64,000 nt of DNA, from positions 930,001 to 994,000 of the forward strand of contig JAEHOE010000023.1 in the NCBI GenBank assembly GCA_016858145.1, given 5' to 3'. The notes under the pieces were generated by a model. That model was not told the origin of the DNA. It was given only the letters and a program-made list of their open reading frames with translations, and made no database searches. A program made the position numbers and the translations under genes. Positions 34,442-45,921 of this stretch are shown here, in pieces. Every line of letters begins with the position of its first letter. The stretch's first letter is position 1. This DNA comes from Edaphochlamys debaryana (taxonomy: Eukaryota > Chlorophyta > Chlorophyceae > Chlamydomonadales).

Positions 34442-36681
34442 GGGGCGGCTGGGCCCTGGTCCTGTCGTGGGCTTGGAGCGTACGAGGAGGATCCGCACAT
34501 GCAGCGAATGAGGGAGGCAGCCTGGGTGAGGTGGGGCGGCGGGGGCGCCCGGCCGGCCGCCGCCGGCGAGTGCTGAGCGGGCGGGTCGTACGCGCGTTGT
34601 ATGGTACGGCGGTGGTGGTTGCATGATGGGAGGGGTTGAGTGCATGCGATGGCTTGGCTTGGGTGGTTGGAGGGTGGGGGCAGAGGGGGGCTGGAGGAGG
34701 GGGGTGGCCGGCTGTCGCCGCTCGGGGGCTCAGAAGCGTGGGGGCTTGATCTTACCTGATTCTCTCACAATTTTGACTGGCTTTGACTGACTGGAGGGAG
34801 GCCTTCTCAAAAGGGCGTGGACACTCACCGAAACACTGCCTCGCAAAGTCGAGGTCGGGGGCCGGGAACTGGACGTAAAAGGGGCTAGCGGCGAGGGCGA
34901 GCGGGCTCGGGTGCCCGATAGCCATGGCTCGCCAAATCTTGTGCGTCAGAGCACAGACCTAAGTGCATGGCATGATTGCGAGCGGCAAAGCCCAGGGCAG
35001 GCCAAGCCGGCTGGATGGGCGGCCGGCACCATCGATGCCTTCGTTTTGATGCTTGGGCGGGTGGGGGAGAGGACCCAGAGGAAGGGGTGTGGCAGCCTGT
35101 GTGACTCCACGACGGACCCAATACGACAGTAACCACCGCGCAACTGCACGCAGCAACGCATCTCCGACCCTATGACGTGCGCCCTGTCGGGCGCTTTCTT
35201 ATCGTATCCGTGTTGCGTCATTTTCACTTTCTTGCGTGACGTCTTGACGACTGGCGTGGCGGGGGTCGGCTTTTGACCGGAGGTTCTAGGTGTTGCAGGG
35301 TGGGGGCGGACGAGAGGTACAGTTTGTGGGCGCGGCGCGCTGCTCATGGCTCCGCGCCGCGGCCCTGGGTGCCCCCGCCTTGTACCGGTATCATAGTGCA
35401 CGTGCGTTCCTTCGTGGGGGTGTCTCGGAGGCCTCGGGAAGTGCGCTTCCAAGCTGGGCAGGTTGGCATGGGAGCACTCGCTGGAGCGAGGCCTGTGGCG
35501 GCGGCGGAGGCTAGCGTCGGGACAAGCGCCGAGACTGCGCCCCCCGGCCTAGACCCTAGAGCATAGAGCATGCAATGCAAAAACGCCCTTTACGGCATTT
35601 TACATTACGCCTGTACCAACGCCCTTCCGAGTCATGGCCCCGGCCGCCCGGCTTGCGGGCTTCAAGCAGCCGGCGGCCGTGCCGGGAGTTGGGAGCTGAC
35701 ACGCCCCATCGTCTGTCCGCCGTTCAGCCGAGGACTGGTCCACCCCGCGCGCCAATAGGGTGCTCGATTTGAACATCTGAGCGGGCGATCTTGCCTTCCG
35801 TGTTGGGCCCTGGGGCAGAAGTGCGTAGGTATGGGTCCTCGCCGTTCTTACAACCGCCGAAGGCTCTCGCCCGTAGGCCCCTGCATAGGATGCGACTCGG
35901 GACGGCGAAAGCTCTCAGGGCGTCAGGCCCGAGCAGTTCTCTGGCCAAGCCTGGTCCACCGCCCCTTGGAAGACTCTTCCACGGGCGCGTAACGATCCCC
36001 ATAAATCGCTGTGATGAAGTAAACTTACCCTTGCCTCCCTTCCGTCTTCCGGGTTGCACACACCTCCTGTATACTACGCCTCCTCACACCTCATCAATCG
36101 CCTGCATCACTGCCTGCCAGCCGACACCTGCCCACCGCCCCAACCCGGGCTGCGCCCAGCGCCGTCTGGGCCCGCACCAACACACTCCTGACCTACCCTG
36201 CTACCAACCTGCCAGTCTCTGCCGGGGGTCCGAGCAGCCGCGCGCTCTCAGCGCGGCGCCCGACTGCCCACCCCACCCCGCGTCCCATCACTGCTGCCCC
36301 GCGCGCACAGCCCGGGCGCCTGCAGCCCGGCTTTGGCCCCCGAACCTCTTTATTTGTGCCCCCCACGTCGGAGCTTCGCCTCAAGCTCTTGCGTGTCGCC
36401 ATCGCTGGGGCCCGGGGCATCCAGCGGAGCCTTCAACGCAAGGGCTCAAGGCCTGCGCCGCTGCTCCCATGCCAGCGCCTGATGCGGTGCCCGCAACACC
36501 GCAACCCGCCCCTGCTCCGCCTCCGAGGCACGGCCCCAGCGCCCCCGGGGTGCTGCTCCAAGCCAAGCAGGCCGCCTCCTCCGGAGGCTGAGCCTCCAGT
36601 CCACCTCGCAGCTGTAGCGCTGGTGACGCTCCGCTCCGAACGAAGTGTGCCGCCTCCACCGGCGGCTCCTGCCGCAGCTCC
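34442..36681. other. Convergent intergenic region between two cilium-type genes
   Basis: About 2.2 kb between the stop of the coiled-coil gene and the stop of the reverse STPG gene. A plus-strand open frame of about 266 codons (35791-36591) has no ATG-initiated family similarity, is Pro/Cys-rich, and runs antisense to the likely 3' UTR of the STPG gene. It was not accepted. TTACA at 35848-35852 could be a minus-strand TGTAA signal, but it lies about 830 bases from the stop. A TGACGTCT site lies near 35240. No RNA gene was recognised. Confidence 0.45.
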
Positions 36682-39538
36682 TCAGTTCTCGTATGCGCCC
36701 GGTCCCTGCGCAGAACGCGGGCACGGGCGGGCCGTGGTGAGATGGCGCGGGGGACGGTAAGAAAAGGCAGGCACCCTTAGCACGACCCAAACCACCCCGG
36801 CCTTGGCAACGCGACGGAGAAGACGGCAGCAACCTTCCACCCACGCCCTCGCCCTCCCAACCCACACTCCCCCTCACCGGCGTGGTGCTGCTCTTGAACG
36901 TGAGCCGCGGCTGCGAGCCGAAGCCGTAGGCGGGCACGTTGGCCTTGCGGGAGAGCGGCTGCCTGCCGAAGGAGGTGATGTTCTCGGGGAGCTGGTGGTG
37001 GTAGTTGTTGGGGGAGTACTTGCCCTGGGGGTGGGTGGGGTGGGGCAGGTGGTGTGGGTGGGAGGGTGGGTCGGTGGCTGGGCGGGAGGAGTGGGTGCGT
37101 GGGTGCAGGCCGGGACGAGGAACGCAGAGGGTTCTGGTGCATCGAGGTTGCCGTCAATCAGAGAGGTCATCATGGCCGCTTGGGGGCACGTGGGGCCTCC
37201 CGGGCCCGAAACAGGCTTGAAGAGGGGCCTGGGAAGTGCTCGACGAGTGAAGGTGTGGGTGTGTGGCCCTCACCTGGTGCATCTTGGCGTGTGTGGTGGT
37301 GAGGAAGCGCTTCTCCTCCGTCTCGCGGCTGCTGCTGCCGAAGCCGAAGGCGGGCATGGTGCGGGAGAGGCTGCGGGGGGAGGGCGAGGCGGGAGGGGGG
37401 AGGGGCATTCCATGAGGCTGCCCGCTCAAGCCGCCTCCAAAGCGCTTGCCTTTCGACACAGCCTTGAGTTCCCGGCTCCCAGACTCCCACCTTTCAGACT
37501 CCCAGACCCCAGATGCCCAGCTCGTCACATCCCCACCCCACCTGAGCGTCTGCTTGCCGATGGAGTTCCAGGTCTCGTAGCTGCCCACCGCCGGCATGGT
37601 GCGGGACATGGCCTCGTACTTCTCCCTGGGTGGGGCGGGTTGGGGTGGGGGAATGGGGGCGGCTGAGAAGCATAGAGGGCAGCTGGGGAAGAGCCCACGA
37701 CGGCAATCGCCAGTCCGCGCTACGCCCAGCGCCGCGGGCCCTCCTGCTGCTTCCCCTCCCCGGCTTCCTGCCCTCCGCTGCCTGTCCACCTCCGATCTAC
37801 CCGCTTAACACCCTATCCGCCTACTCCCGCTCCACCCCGAGCCCACCCCGTCCGGCCCTCACTTGAGTCGGTCTGTCCGTGAGAGCGAGAAGGCGGGGGA
37901 GCTGGGCTTGGCGCTGAGCGGCTGCCGCCCCAGCGCGCCGGGCACCTGGGGGCGCGGCACACAGACCACGGGCAGCACGCGTGAGGACAGGCAACGGCAC
38001 GCACCCGAGGGCACGGCACGCAAAGCACGCAGCCCGGGGAGGACCGGCACCGGCGCAACCCGCAACCCGCAACCCGCATCCCCTGGCAGGGCCGGCCCCC
38101 GCCGGCAAACCCCAGTAGGCCCCCCGCCCGAACGAGCAGGGACCAGGGCGTCCACGCGGGGAGCCAGCCCCGCTCCTAGCTGACAGCAAAGTGCCGTACC
38201 GAAACCCGCGCCATAACCGTAACCGTAATCCTGACCGTAGCCCGCGTACCTCGTACTGCCCCGGCGGCGCGCCCAGTGTCCCCCGCTTGGCCGTCACGTG
38301 GCCCGATGAGAGGTACAGGTTCTTGGCGGCCTCTCGGTCGCTGGTGCCGAAGGGCACCCGCGAGGGGCTGCGGAGGCGGGCCGGGTGTGGTGGTGAGGGC
38401 GGGGCGGGACGGGGTTTGGTTGGGGTAATGACCCAGGGGCGCCGCTGAGCTGCGTCGTCGTACGGATGCTGACTAACGCAGCGCAGGACACGAGCAAGGC
38501 AAGGTCAGTCCCCGGGTGATCACCCACGCAGTGCAGGAAGAAAGAAGCGGTCGGCCCATCGAGTACTTCGGGTCATTTGAGGGCTGACCCAGCACCGCAT
38601 CACCTGCGGTTGGGCGAGCACGCCTGCTCCCCCATAGACGTGATGACTGGCGAGTAGACGCCTGGCCCCGGGTTCGTGTTGACCGTTTCCTGCGGCGAAA
38701 GGTGTGTGGTTGGGAGGTGGCGGATTGTGGGCAGCAGGGTCTCGCGCGGCTGCGGCCGCCCGGGGTTGCGGGCGAGGAGACAGAAGCATGTGCACGGTGT
38801 TTTGGCGCAAGGGGCGCTGCCGTGGGGACACAAGCAGCAATGGCATCGCACGGCTGCGGCCGCCCCGGCTTGCGGGCGAGGAGGACGAGGTGAGTGCATG
38901 GCACCGCATCACACGCTGCCGGCGGCGTGCAGAGCCCAGGGCCCAGAGCCTCCCGGCCCCCACCTTCAGGCGCTCGGAGTGGGCGAAGGAGTGGAGGGGC
39001 GCCGACTCCTTCCGCGCATCCACCTGGCGTTGCATTGCGCTGGGCAGGTCATAGATGTGCCCCGGCCCTTCTCGGCATTTTCGGTCCGCCTGAGGGCGTG
39101 CAAGCATAGCAAGGGTTTGCGAGACCGACAGCCGTAGTTGGGGTCTGGTGGCTGGTTGAGTGCTTGCTGCACAGCCCCCTCCCCCCAGCCGCGCAATCGG
39201 CAACCGCAACGGAGGCTCCCAGGCTCCGACACTCCTCCGCGCACACCCCCCAGTGAGATCCCTGGTCGCTGCTGCCAACAACTGCGCAGAGCATCTCGGT
39301 ACACATGGCTTTGGGCATGCAGACCGGCGCATGTCCCAGGTAGGTCGCAAGAGCTCACCTCGACGTGCGCCTGGCTGAGGAACACCTTTTCGCGGCCTTC
39401 CCGGCTACCCAGCATCGTGTAGGACGGGAAGCTTTGCTTCTTGCTGTCCGCCTGCTTTCCGAACATCGAGCGGCCCCCAGGCCGCCCTTGCCCCCAGGGA
39501 TTCTTTACGAACGGGTGTTGAGACTCGTGTACTGCCAT
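36682..39538 (-). CDS. SHIPPO/STPG-repeat ciliary protein (ODF3/CIMAP-like)
   Basis: Nine exons on the minus strand: 39538-39359, 39089-38964, 38689-38604, 38367-38250, 37945-37863, 37625-37542, 37370-37274, 37024-36878 and 36705-36682. All phases agree and give 314 residues. The start is MAVHESQHPFVKNPWGQG. Repeated Pro-Gly-x-Tyr motifs mark STPG/SHIPPO repeats: EGPGHIYDLPS (residues 67-77), NPGPGVYSP (108-116), APPGQYE (164-170) and the terminal GPGAYEN. Related exon-sized units SRTMPAVGSYETWNSIGKQ and SRTMPAFGFGSSSRET lie between. Proteins of this family bind along ciliary doublet microtubules, so an axonemal structural role is the best inference. The last exon encodes only seven residues plus the stop. 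The gene lies tail to tail with the coiled-coil gene and head to head with the CNNM gene. Confidence 0.85.
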
Positions 39539-40686
39539 GGCTGCAGACGCTCCTCTGCTCCGGTGAGAATGCCTGCGATGAGTGCCCCCGACGACCACCC
39601 TATGCCAGCAGCTCTCGCCTAGGGCGCGTGTTCTTATTCAGTCTTCCAGCATTGCATACGACTTGTTAACAGGTAGTGTTGTGAGGCTGCTTGCTGCTGC
39701 TCTGTTTAGGTGTGCGCTTGGCGGTCGTGCCTACTGGTCTGAATGTATAATATAAGTGGTGCAATTGTTTCTGCGGCCTGGTCGAAGGAGCACAGCCCCG
39801 TCGGCGCATCGCACCGCCCCCGACCGTGCCGGCGCCCCGAAGCCCGCCGGCCCCCCGAGGCCCCCCAATCCCGGCTACCGCCATCCCCGTTCTCCCGCCG
39901 CCCGCCACTCTCCCCCCAACTCGCCACACACACCCGCACACACTGCGTGCTATCAGGGCGCCGAAGCCGCGACTCCGACGACGGGTCTGGCCTCTGCCAT
40001 CGCTGATCGCTGGCCTCTGCCATCGCCTCATTTCGCCACGACTCGCCACGACCTTCACCGTCCCCCCCTTTCCCCGACGAAGACAGGGAGAAGGGCCGAG
40101 CCTTGTCCGCCTTTACCAGACAAGGCTGGCCGAGAGCCTGACGGCGGGGGCTCAGCCCGACAAGCGACAACACATTAGCAGGTGTGCGTCTAGCATGCCC
40201 AGAAATGTGCAGGGTGCCAAGATGTTGCGTGCACATGGCCTTCACCCGTGCACTGCAGCGTGTCGGTCCGTGGCACCGCTGTGCTGGTTCAGCCCAGCTG
40301 TAATGTGGCGCAAATGAAATGCTAACTGTGGTCTCTCGGCTCCTTGCCGCAAGCAGGTCGGCGTCTGACGTACACGGGCAGGGCCTGCCCACGGGGGCAT
40401 GAACGTGGGCCCCGCAGGTCGGCACGGTTGGCAGACGTACCAGCAGTCTCAAGGCATCACTTGGGCTGTGCCCATCCACTTGTGAATAGCAATCGAGGTA
40501 GCAAGTGACGGAGTGATACTTGGGTAACTCGGGTTCGTGCCCCGACCCTGCCTAACCGGAGATGCCGTGCGCCGTTCCGTGTGGTGACTTCGGGGAAGGT
40601 CCCCGCAACACTGGTCCTATTAAGGCTTGCAAACAAGTATAGCACACAAATGTTATAACCCCAACCAGGCTGTCGGGGACTTCACG
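39539..40686. promoter_or_regulatory. Divergent promoter region (STPG gene and CNNM gene)
   Basis: About 1.15 kb separates the two start codons, so promoters and 5' UTRs of both genes must lie here. AT-richer sequence occurs near 39740-39765 (GTATAATATAAG) and 40620-40660 (TATAGCACACAAATGTTATA). The second is 25-65 bases upstream of the CNNM ATG. No defined transcription-factor site was recognised. Confidence 0.45.
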
Positions 40687-43600
40687 ATGGCGGGGACGTT
40701 GCGCAGGCTCCTGGCGTGGGAAGACCACAGCCTCGAGACCAATATCTTCCTCGTATTTCTCGCTACCTTTCTAACATGTATGGCGGGCCTGGCCTCGGGC
40801 CTGACGCTCGGGCTGCTGAGTCTCGACGGCATGGAGCTGCAAGTCCTGCTGCGGTCAGGCAGCGCGAAGGAGCAGAAGTGGGCGAAGAAGATCATTCCGC
40901 TGGTGTCGAACACACACCTGCTGCTGGTCACGTTGCTGCTCATCAACGCCGTGTCCATGGAGGTGCGCTCCCGGGCTATCGGAACGCGGCAGGCTGCTGC
41001 ACATCTCGCAGCTTAGCGTTATGGCACGCGAACGGTGAAGATCGTTGGGCGAAGAGGCGTCCACGCTTGGCCTGGCTTGCACTCGCTCCTGGCCTCGCCC
41101 CCGTGTGCTCCCCTCCACCTTCCCCGTTGACTCTTGACTCCCTCAACCCCAGGCGCTGCCCCTGATCCTCGATGAGCTGGCGGACCCGGTCACGGCCGTC
41201 CTCGTGTCGGTAACAGCTGTGCTGCTGTTCGGTGAAATCATTCCACAGGCGATATGCACCCGGTGAGCCTCTCAACCCCGGCCCGCGTTCAGCCGCAAGC
41301 CTCACAACCCTCCTGCCTCCCTTCACGGGCTCTTGGCCTCCCCGCACTATCCCCTTCCAGCCCCAGCTCTCGTTGCCCCTGCGTGCACCTGCATCGCTTG
41401 GGCCAAATCTCCACCCCTCCACCCTCCCTCCACCCTCCCTCCACCCTCCCTCCACCCTCCCTACACACACACACCTCCTCCTCCACCCTCCCCCTCCACC
41501 CCCAGCTACGGCCTCGCCATCGGCGCCGCGCTCTCCCCCGTCGTACGGATGCTGATGTGGCTTGCCTCCCCCGTGGCCTGGCCCATGGCCAAGCTGCTGG
41601 ACCGGGTGCTGGGGGAGGACCACCACACGCTGTTCCGGCGGCGGCAGCTCAAGGAGCTCGTGAGGTAGGGTGGTCCTGACAGGGGGAGGGGGGTCCTGAC
41701 AGGGGGAGGGAGGGAGGGAGGGAGGGACGGCTGTGCGGAGGGCGCTACAGCGAGGTCAGGACCAGGCCTGTGAAGTGGCAGGAGCAGCGCTCTGAATCTC
41801 CCCCCGGCCCTTCCTTTGCCGCTACTCCGCGTCCTTCCAACGCCCCTCCCCCATCGTCTCCCCCTTTGCCTCCCCCCAGCATCCACGCGGAGGACGCGGG
41901 AATGGGCGGGGCGCTGACGAGCGATGAGATCAAGGTGCGGGAGGGGGCCCAGGGGGTGGGGAATGGGGGGATGGCGGCGTGCGCTTGCACCTGGGAGGAC
42001 GAGGAAGGACCTGGGGTGGGAGTGAGCAGCAGGAGGCGAAAGCCTGGTGCAGCCGCGGCTACCTCCGTGAACCCCCCGCGCAACCGCCTAACCCGCCTAC
42101 ACCACCCACGACGCTTGCCGCTCCTCCTCCCCCTGCCCCCCCCCCCCTCCACACCACTCCACATACCGCCAGGTCATCACTGGGGCTCTGGACCTAACAG
42201 CCAAAGTCGCTTACCGGGCCATGACACCACTGGACAAGGTGTGGGCGCTCGGGGCACCGGTACTCGGCGCACAGTGCGTAGCCGTGGCCAAAGCACCTCC
42301 ATTCCCTTAGCCGCCCGCTTCCAAGTCCCAACTCTCCACCCCCACCTGCCCCGAACTCCCAATTCCCGCCCAACCACCCCCACCATCACCACCCAACCCC
42401 AAACCCCAACCGCACCCCCAGGTGTTCATGCTCTCCGCAGGCGACCACCTGGACGAGGCCACACTGCGGGCGGTGCTGCGCTCGGGGCACTCGCGCATCC
42501 CCGTGCACGCGGAGGGGTGCAGGGCGGCGGTGGTGGGTCGGGTTCGAGGGGATGGGGGGTGGGAGCTGGGGGGGGTTGGGGTTTGGGGAGGAGTCAAGGG
42601 GCAGGCGGCGGTGCGGGCGCGCTGCGGGAAACCGTGTGTCGGAGGGACGGGGAGAGGGGCACGGTTGCGGGCTGCGGGGCAGGGCGCCTCGCCGAGGCCA
42701 ATTGCTTGGGCATGCTGCCCCCGTCCCCATTGCCTTGCGCCCCACCTCTTGCCCCTCCTTCCTTCAGCCTTGCCCTGTCCCCTTCCACCCCCTCCCTCCC
42801 CCCCCTCCAGGTGGGCCTGGTGCTGGTCAAGGAGCTGCTGCAGTACCGCCTCAGCAGCAGCGGGGTGGTGCCCGTGGCCATGCTGCGCATGCGGAGCATT
42901 CCCAGGTGGGGTGGCGTGCGGCGCGTGGCATGGGCGCGGCGCCTGCGTTGCGGGCGCGTGTGCTGACAGAGGTGTCCCTCCATCAGCCCCCCACCGCTTC
43001 CCTCCTCGGGTGGACGTGATTCCGGCCCAACTCTCCATCCCTTTCACCCCACCCCCACCCCTCGCCCTCCGGCTTGTGTTTCGTCAAAGCTCTCCCACAC
43101 CCCACCTCCCCAAACCCCATCCCTACTCGCCCACCCCCACCCCACCACCCCACAGGCTGCCCGCCACCACCCCCATGTACGACATGCTGCGCCTCTTCCA
43201 GACCGGCAGATCCCACATCGCCGTGCTGACTCAGCCGCCGCCGGGCGAGCTGACGCGGCTGCTCGGCCCCGACCCCTCCGTCGCGTCGCGCCGAACTGAG
43301 CGCATGCGGCAGCGGGATCGGGAGCGGGAGCGTCGCAAGAACGCCTTCGCTCCTGGAACCAGCGGCGGGCTACTCGTGGGTGCGGACAGCACGGGCAAAG
43401 CAGGGTTGGGTGGTGCTGGGGAGGCGGCGGCGGCGGCGGCGGCAGGGCCGGCGGCGGCGGGCGACGCGGCGGCGGGGCAGGGCAGCGTGGGGCTGCGGCC
43501 GCAGAGCAGCTTTGCCGCCGCCGGGGCCGCGGACGCCGCCGCCGCGGCGGCGGCGGACGACACGCGGTCGGTCGGCGGCGAGACCGAGGGCGGCGGTTAC

Positions 43601-45921
43601 GGTTACGGCTACGGTTACGGTTACGCAGATACGGATCCCGACGGTTACTCGACGTACTCGTACGGGCCCGGTTACGACCGCGCGTCGGCGGACGGGCGGC
43701 GCAGCGTCCTCGACATGGAAACCAGCTGTGACCGGGATGTTGGCCCCGGCGGTACCGTCACCGGGCCCTCCCTTTCCGGCGCTCTCTCCCTGGGGCTGGG
43801 AGACTATGGCGCCCCCACGCCCACGGCTCCCCGCTCTGTGCCTGCGGGTGCCTCCGTGACCATGGGTGGGGGCCCGGGCGCGGGCCAGGAGGGCGAGTCT
43901 CCGCCGACGTCCTCCCTGCTGCCGACGCCGACCCCCGAGGCTGCGGCTGCCGCCGACGCCAGTGCCGGCGGCGCCGCCGGCCGCCGCGGCCTCAGCATCG
44001 ACGAGTCCCGCCCCGGCGGCCGGCCGCCGCTGCCGCCGGCGCCGCCGACCCTGCCCGCCGGCCCGGGTGCCGTACAGTCCGGATCCAGTCCGCCCGGGCC
44101 CACAGGCGAGGCTCTGACCTCCCCGACCAGCACTAGCGGCGGGCCCCCTGGATCCGGTTTCGGCGCTGGGACCGGAACTGGAACCGGGAACGGGGCTGGG
44201 CCACGGGCCGGCGCGGGCCCAGCCGGGCCCGGCGGGGCCCAGCCGCTGAAGTCGGCGTTGAAAGGCCGCAGCCGCATCGGCAAGGAGGCTGACGCGGTGG
44301 CTGCTACGGTTGGCTCTACCGGCCGCACCTCCGACCCTTCGTCTACCATCGACACCCCCGCCGCTGCCGCCGCCGCCGCAGCGGAGGCCGGCGCTGCCGC
44401 CGCCGCCGACGGCAGGGCTGACGCCTCGCCAGGTGGTGTCGGCGGCGCCAGCGGGCGGCGGCTGGGGAGCCTGCCCGAGGATGGCGGCAGCCGGGCGGGG
44501 GTGATGGACGGTCAGGGGGAGGGGGAGGGCGACGGCGAGGGGGGATTTTCGGAGTTTGAATTCGAGGAGGAGGCGGAGGAGGGGCAGCCCATCGGCATCA
44601 TCACCATCGAGGACGTGATCGAGGAGGTGGGAGGGGCCGGGGGGCGGGAAGCAGGGGGAACAGGGCGTGTGTGTTTTGCCGACGCGTGCGTGCGGTGCTG
44701 GGGGCGGTGCTCTCCTTCCCCACCCTTGGCTCCACCACCCTCATGTCTCCCCTCGCCTCCGCTCCCCTGCTTATCCCACCCGGGCTGATCCTCACCCCTC
44801 CGAACCCCCTCAGCTCATCCGCGCCGAGATCGTGGATGAGACCGACCGCTACGTGGACAACGACCGCCGCATCCGGGTCAACCAGGCGGCGCTGGCGTCG
44901 GTGAGGAAGGGGGGGGGGGATAGGGGCTGGGGGGGGGTGGCAGGCTGGGCGGGAGAGCTGGGCTGGCTCGGATACGTGTTGGTGTGGGCGGCGGGCTGGA
45001 GGGGCAACCACAACCCGTCAGCCACCACGTCGTCTCTCTCTCGAAGACAAACCCCGCAGACACCACCGCCCCCAACCGCCCCCAGGACCTGCCCGAGCAC
45101 CTGGCCACGGTCCTGGCGGTGGCCGCTTTCCAAACCCACACACGAACACACCTCTTCCCCCCCCTTCCCCCCGTCCCCCGCAGGCCCTGCCCGAGCACCT
45201 GGCCACGGTCCTGGCGGTGGCCGCTTTCCAAACCCACACACGAACACACCTCTTCCCCCCCCCCTTCCCCCCGTCCCCCGCAGGCCCTGCCCGAGCACCT
45301 GGCCAAGGTCCTGGCGGTGGCCGCTTTCCAAACCCACACACGAATACACCTCTTCCCCCCCCTTCCCCCCCGTCCCCCGCAGGCCCTGCCCGAGCACCTG
45401 GCCAAGGTCCTGGCGGTGGCCGCTTTCCAAACCCACACACGAACACACCCCTTCCCCGCCTTTCCCCCCCGTCCCCGCAGGCCCTGCCCGAGCACCTGGC
45501 CAAGGTCCTGGCGGTGGCGGGGGCCAGCCGCAAGGCCGCGGCCCTGGGCTCCCTCTCCGGCCTCTCCTCCCTGGGGCAGAACCGCAACAGCTCCTACGGA
45601 GCAAGCCTGGCGGCGCTAGGGGGGGGCGGGGGTGGGGGCTCCGGCACGAGCACGGGGCTGGCGGGGCGGGGTCGGTCAACGGCGGGGGGCTTGGCGAGCC
45701 TGGGGGGTGGGATGGGGAGCAGCGGGGGCTTGCTGTCTGGGTGGGGTCTGGGCGGGCCGTCGGGGGGGGTGACGCCAAGGGACTTGAGCGGGGGGCTGTC
45801 GTGGGGCGGGGGCCACGGGGGGCAGGGGGGGCACGGCGGGCAGGGGCAGGGGGGGCAGGGGCAGGGCGGGAGTGTGTTTACGCAGGCGGCGGCGGCGCTG
45901 CGGGCGCCGCTGCTGGGGTAG
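40687..45921 (+). CDS. CNNM/CorC-type metal transporter (DUF21 plus CBS pair) with large insert
   Basis: Ten exons: 40687-40962, 41153-41262, 41506-41664, 41880-41934, 42173-42238, 42422-42532, 42811-42905, 43156-44626, 44814-44900 and 45481-45921. Phases agree and give 956 residues. Residues 1-180 form the DUF21 membrane region, with hydrophobic FLVFLATFLTCMAGLASGL, LLLVTLLLINAV and AVLLFGEIIPQAI (the conserved GEIxPQ). MTPLDKVFMLSAGD and HSRIPVH mark the first CBS motif, and IGIITIEDVIEE then RAEIVDETDRYVD mark the end of the second. The family exports or senses Mg2+ and related divalent metals in plasma or internal membranes. About 450 Gly/Ala/Pro-rich residues (including a Tyr-Gly run, GYGYGYGYGYAD) are inserted inside the second CBS motif. 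The acceptor of the last exon lies in a fivefold repeat, so the true junction is uncertain. Confidence 0.87.
41416..41460 (+). repeat. Short intronic tandem repeat (CCACCCTCCCT)n
   Basis: There are about four copies of an 11-base C-rich unit in intron 2 of the CNNM gene, within the polypyrimidine tract leading to the acceptor at 41505. Confidence 0.75.
45086..45515 (+). repeat. Fivefold tandem repeat of an acceptor plus exon start in CNNM gene
   Basis: CCTGCCCGAGCACCTGGCCA recurs with exon-like starts at 45086, 45184, 45284, 45383 and 45481, a period of 98-100 bases. Each copy is preceded by a C-rich tract and CAG, i.e. a usable 3' splice site in the same phase. Each encodes (D/A)LPEHLA(T/K)VLAV. 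Only the last runs on into the open C-terminal exon (AGASRKAAALG). The first four continue into GCTTTCCAAACCCACACACG intron-like spacers. Confidence 0.92.

Noticed and set aside
35791..36591. Plus-strand open frame of 266 codons before the STPG gene 3' end
   Set aside because: The composition is Pro/Cys/His-rich without domain similarity, no exons join it, and it lies where the antisense 3' UTR of the STPG gene is expected.
40500..40560. tRNA-like GGGTTCGTGCCCCGACC stretch
   Set aside because: It resembles a T-arm, but no acceptor stem, A-box or anticodon arm of the right spacing could be found.
45090..45480. Reading straight through the CNNM repeat as one exon
   Set aside because: The frame shifts between copies because periods are 98-100 bases. 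The spacers (FQTHTRTHLFPP) are intron-like C-tracts, and each unit starts with an acceptor.
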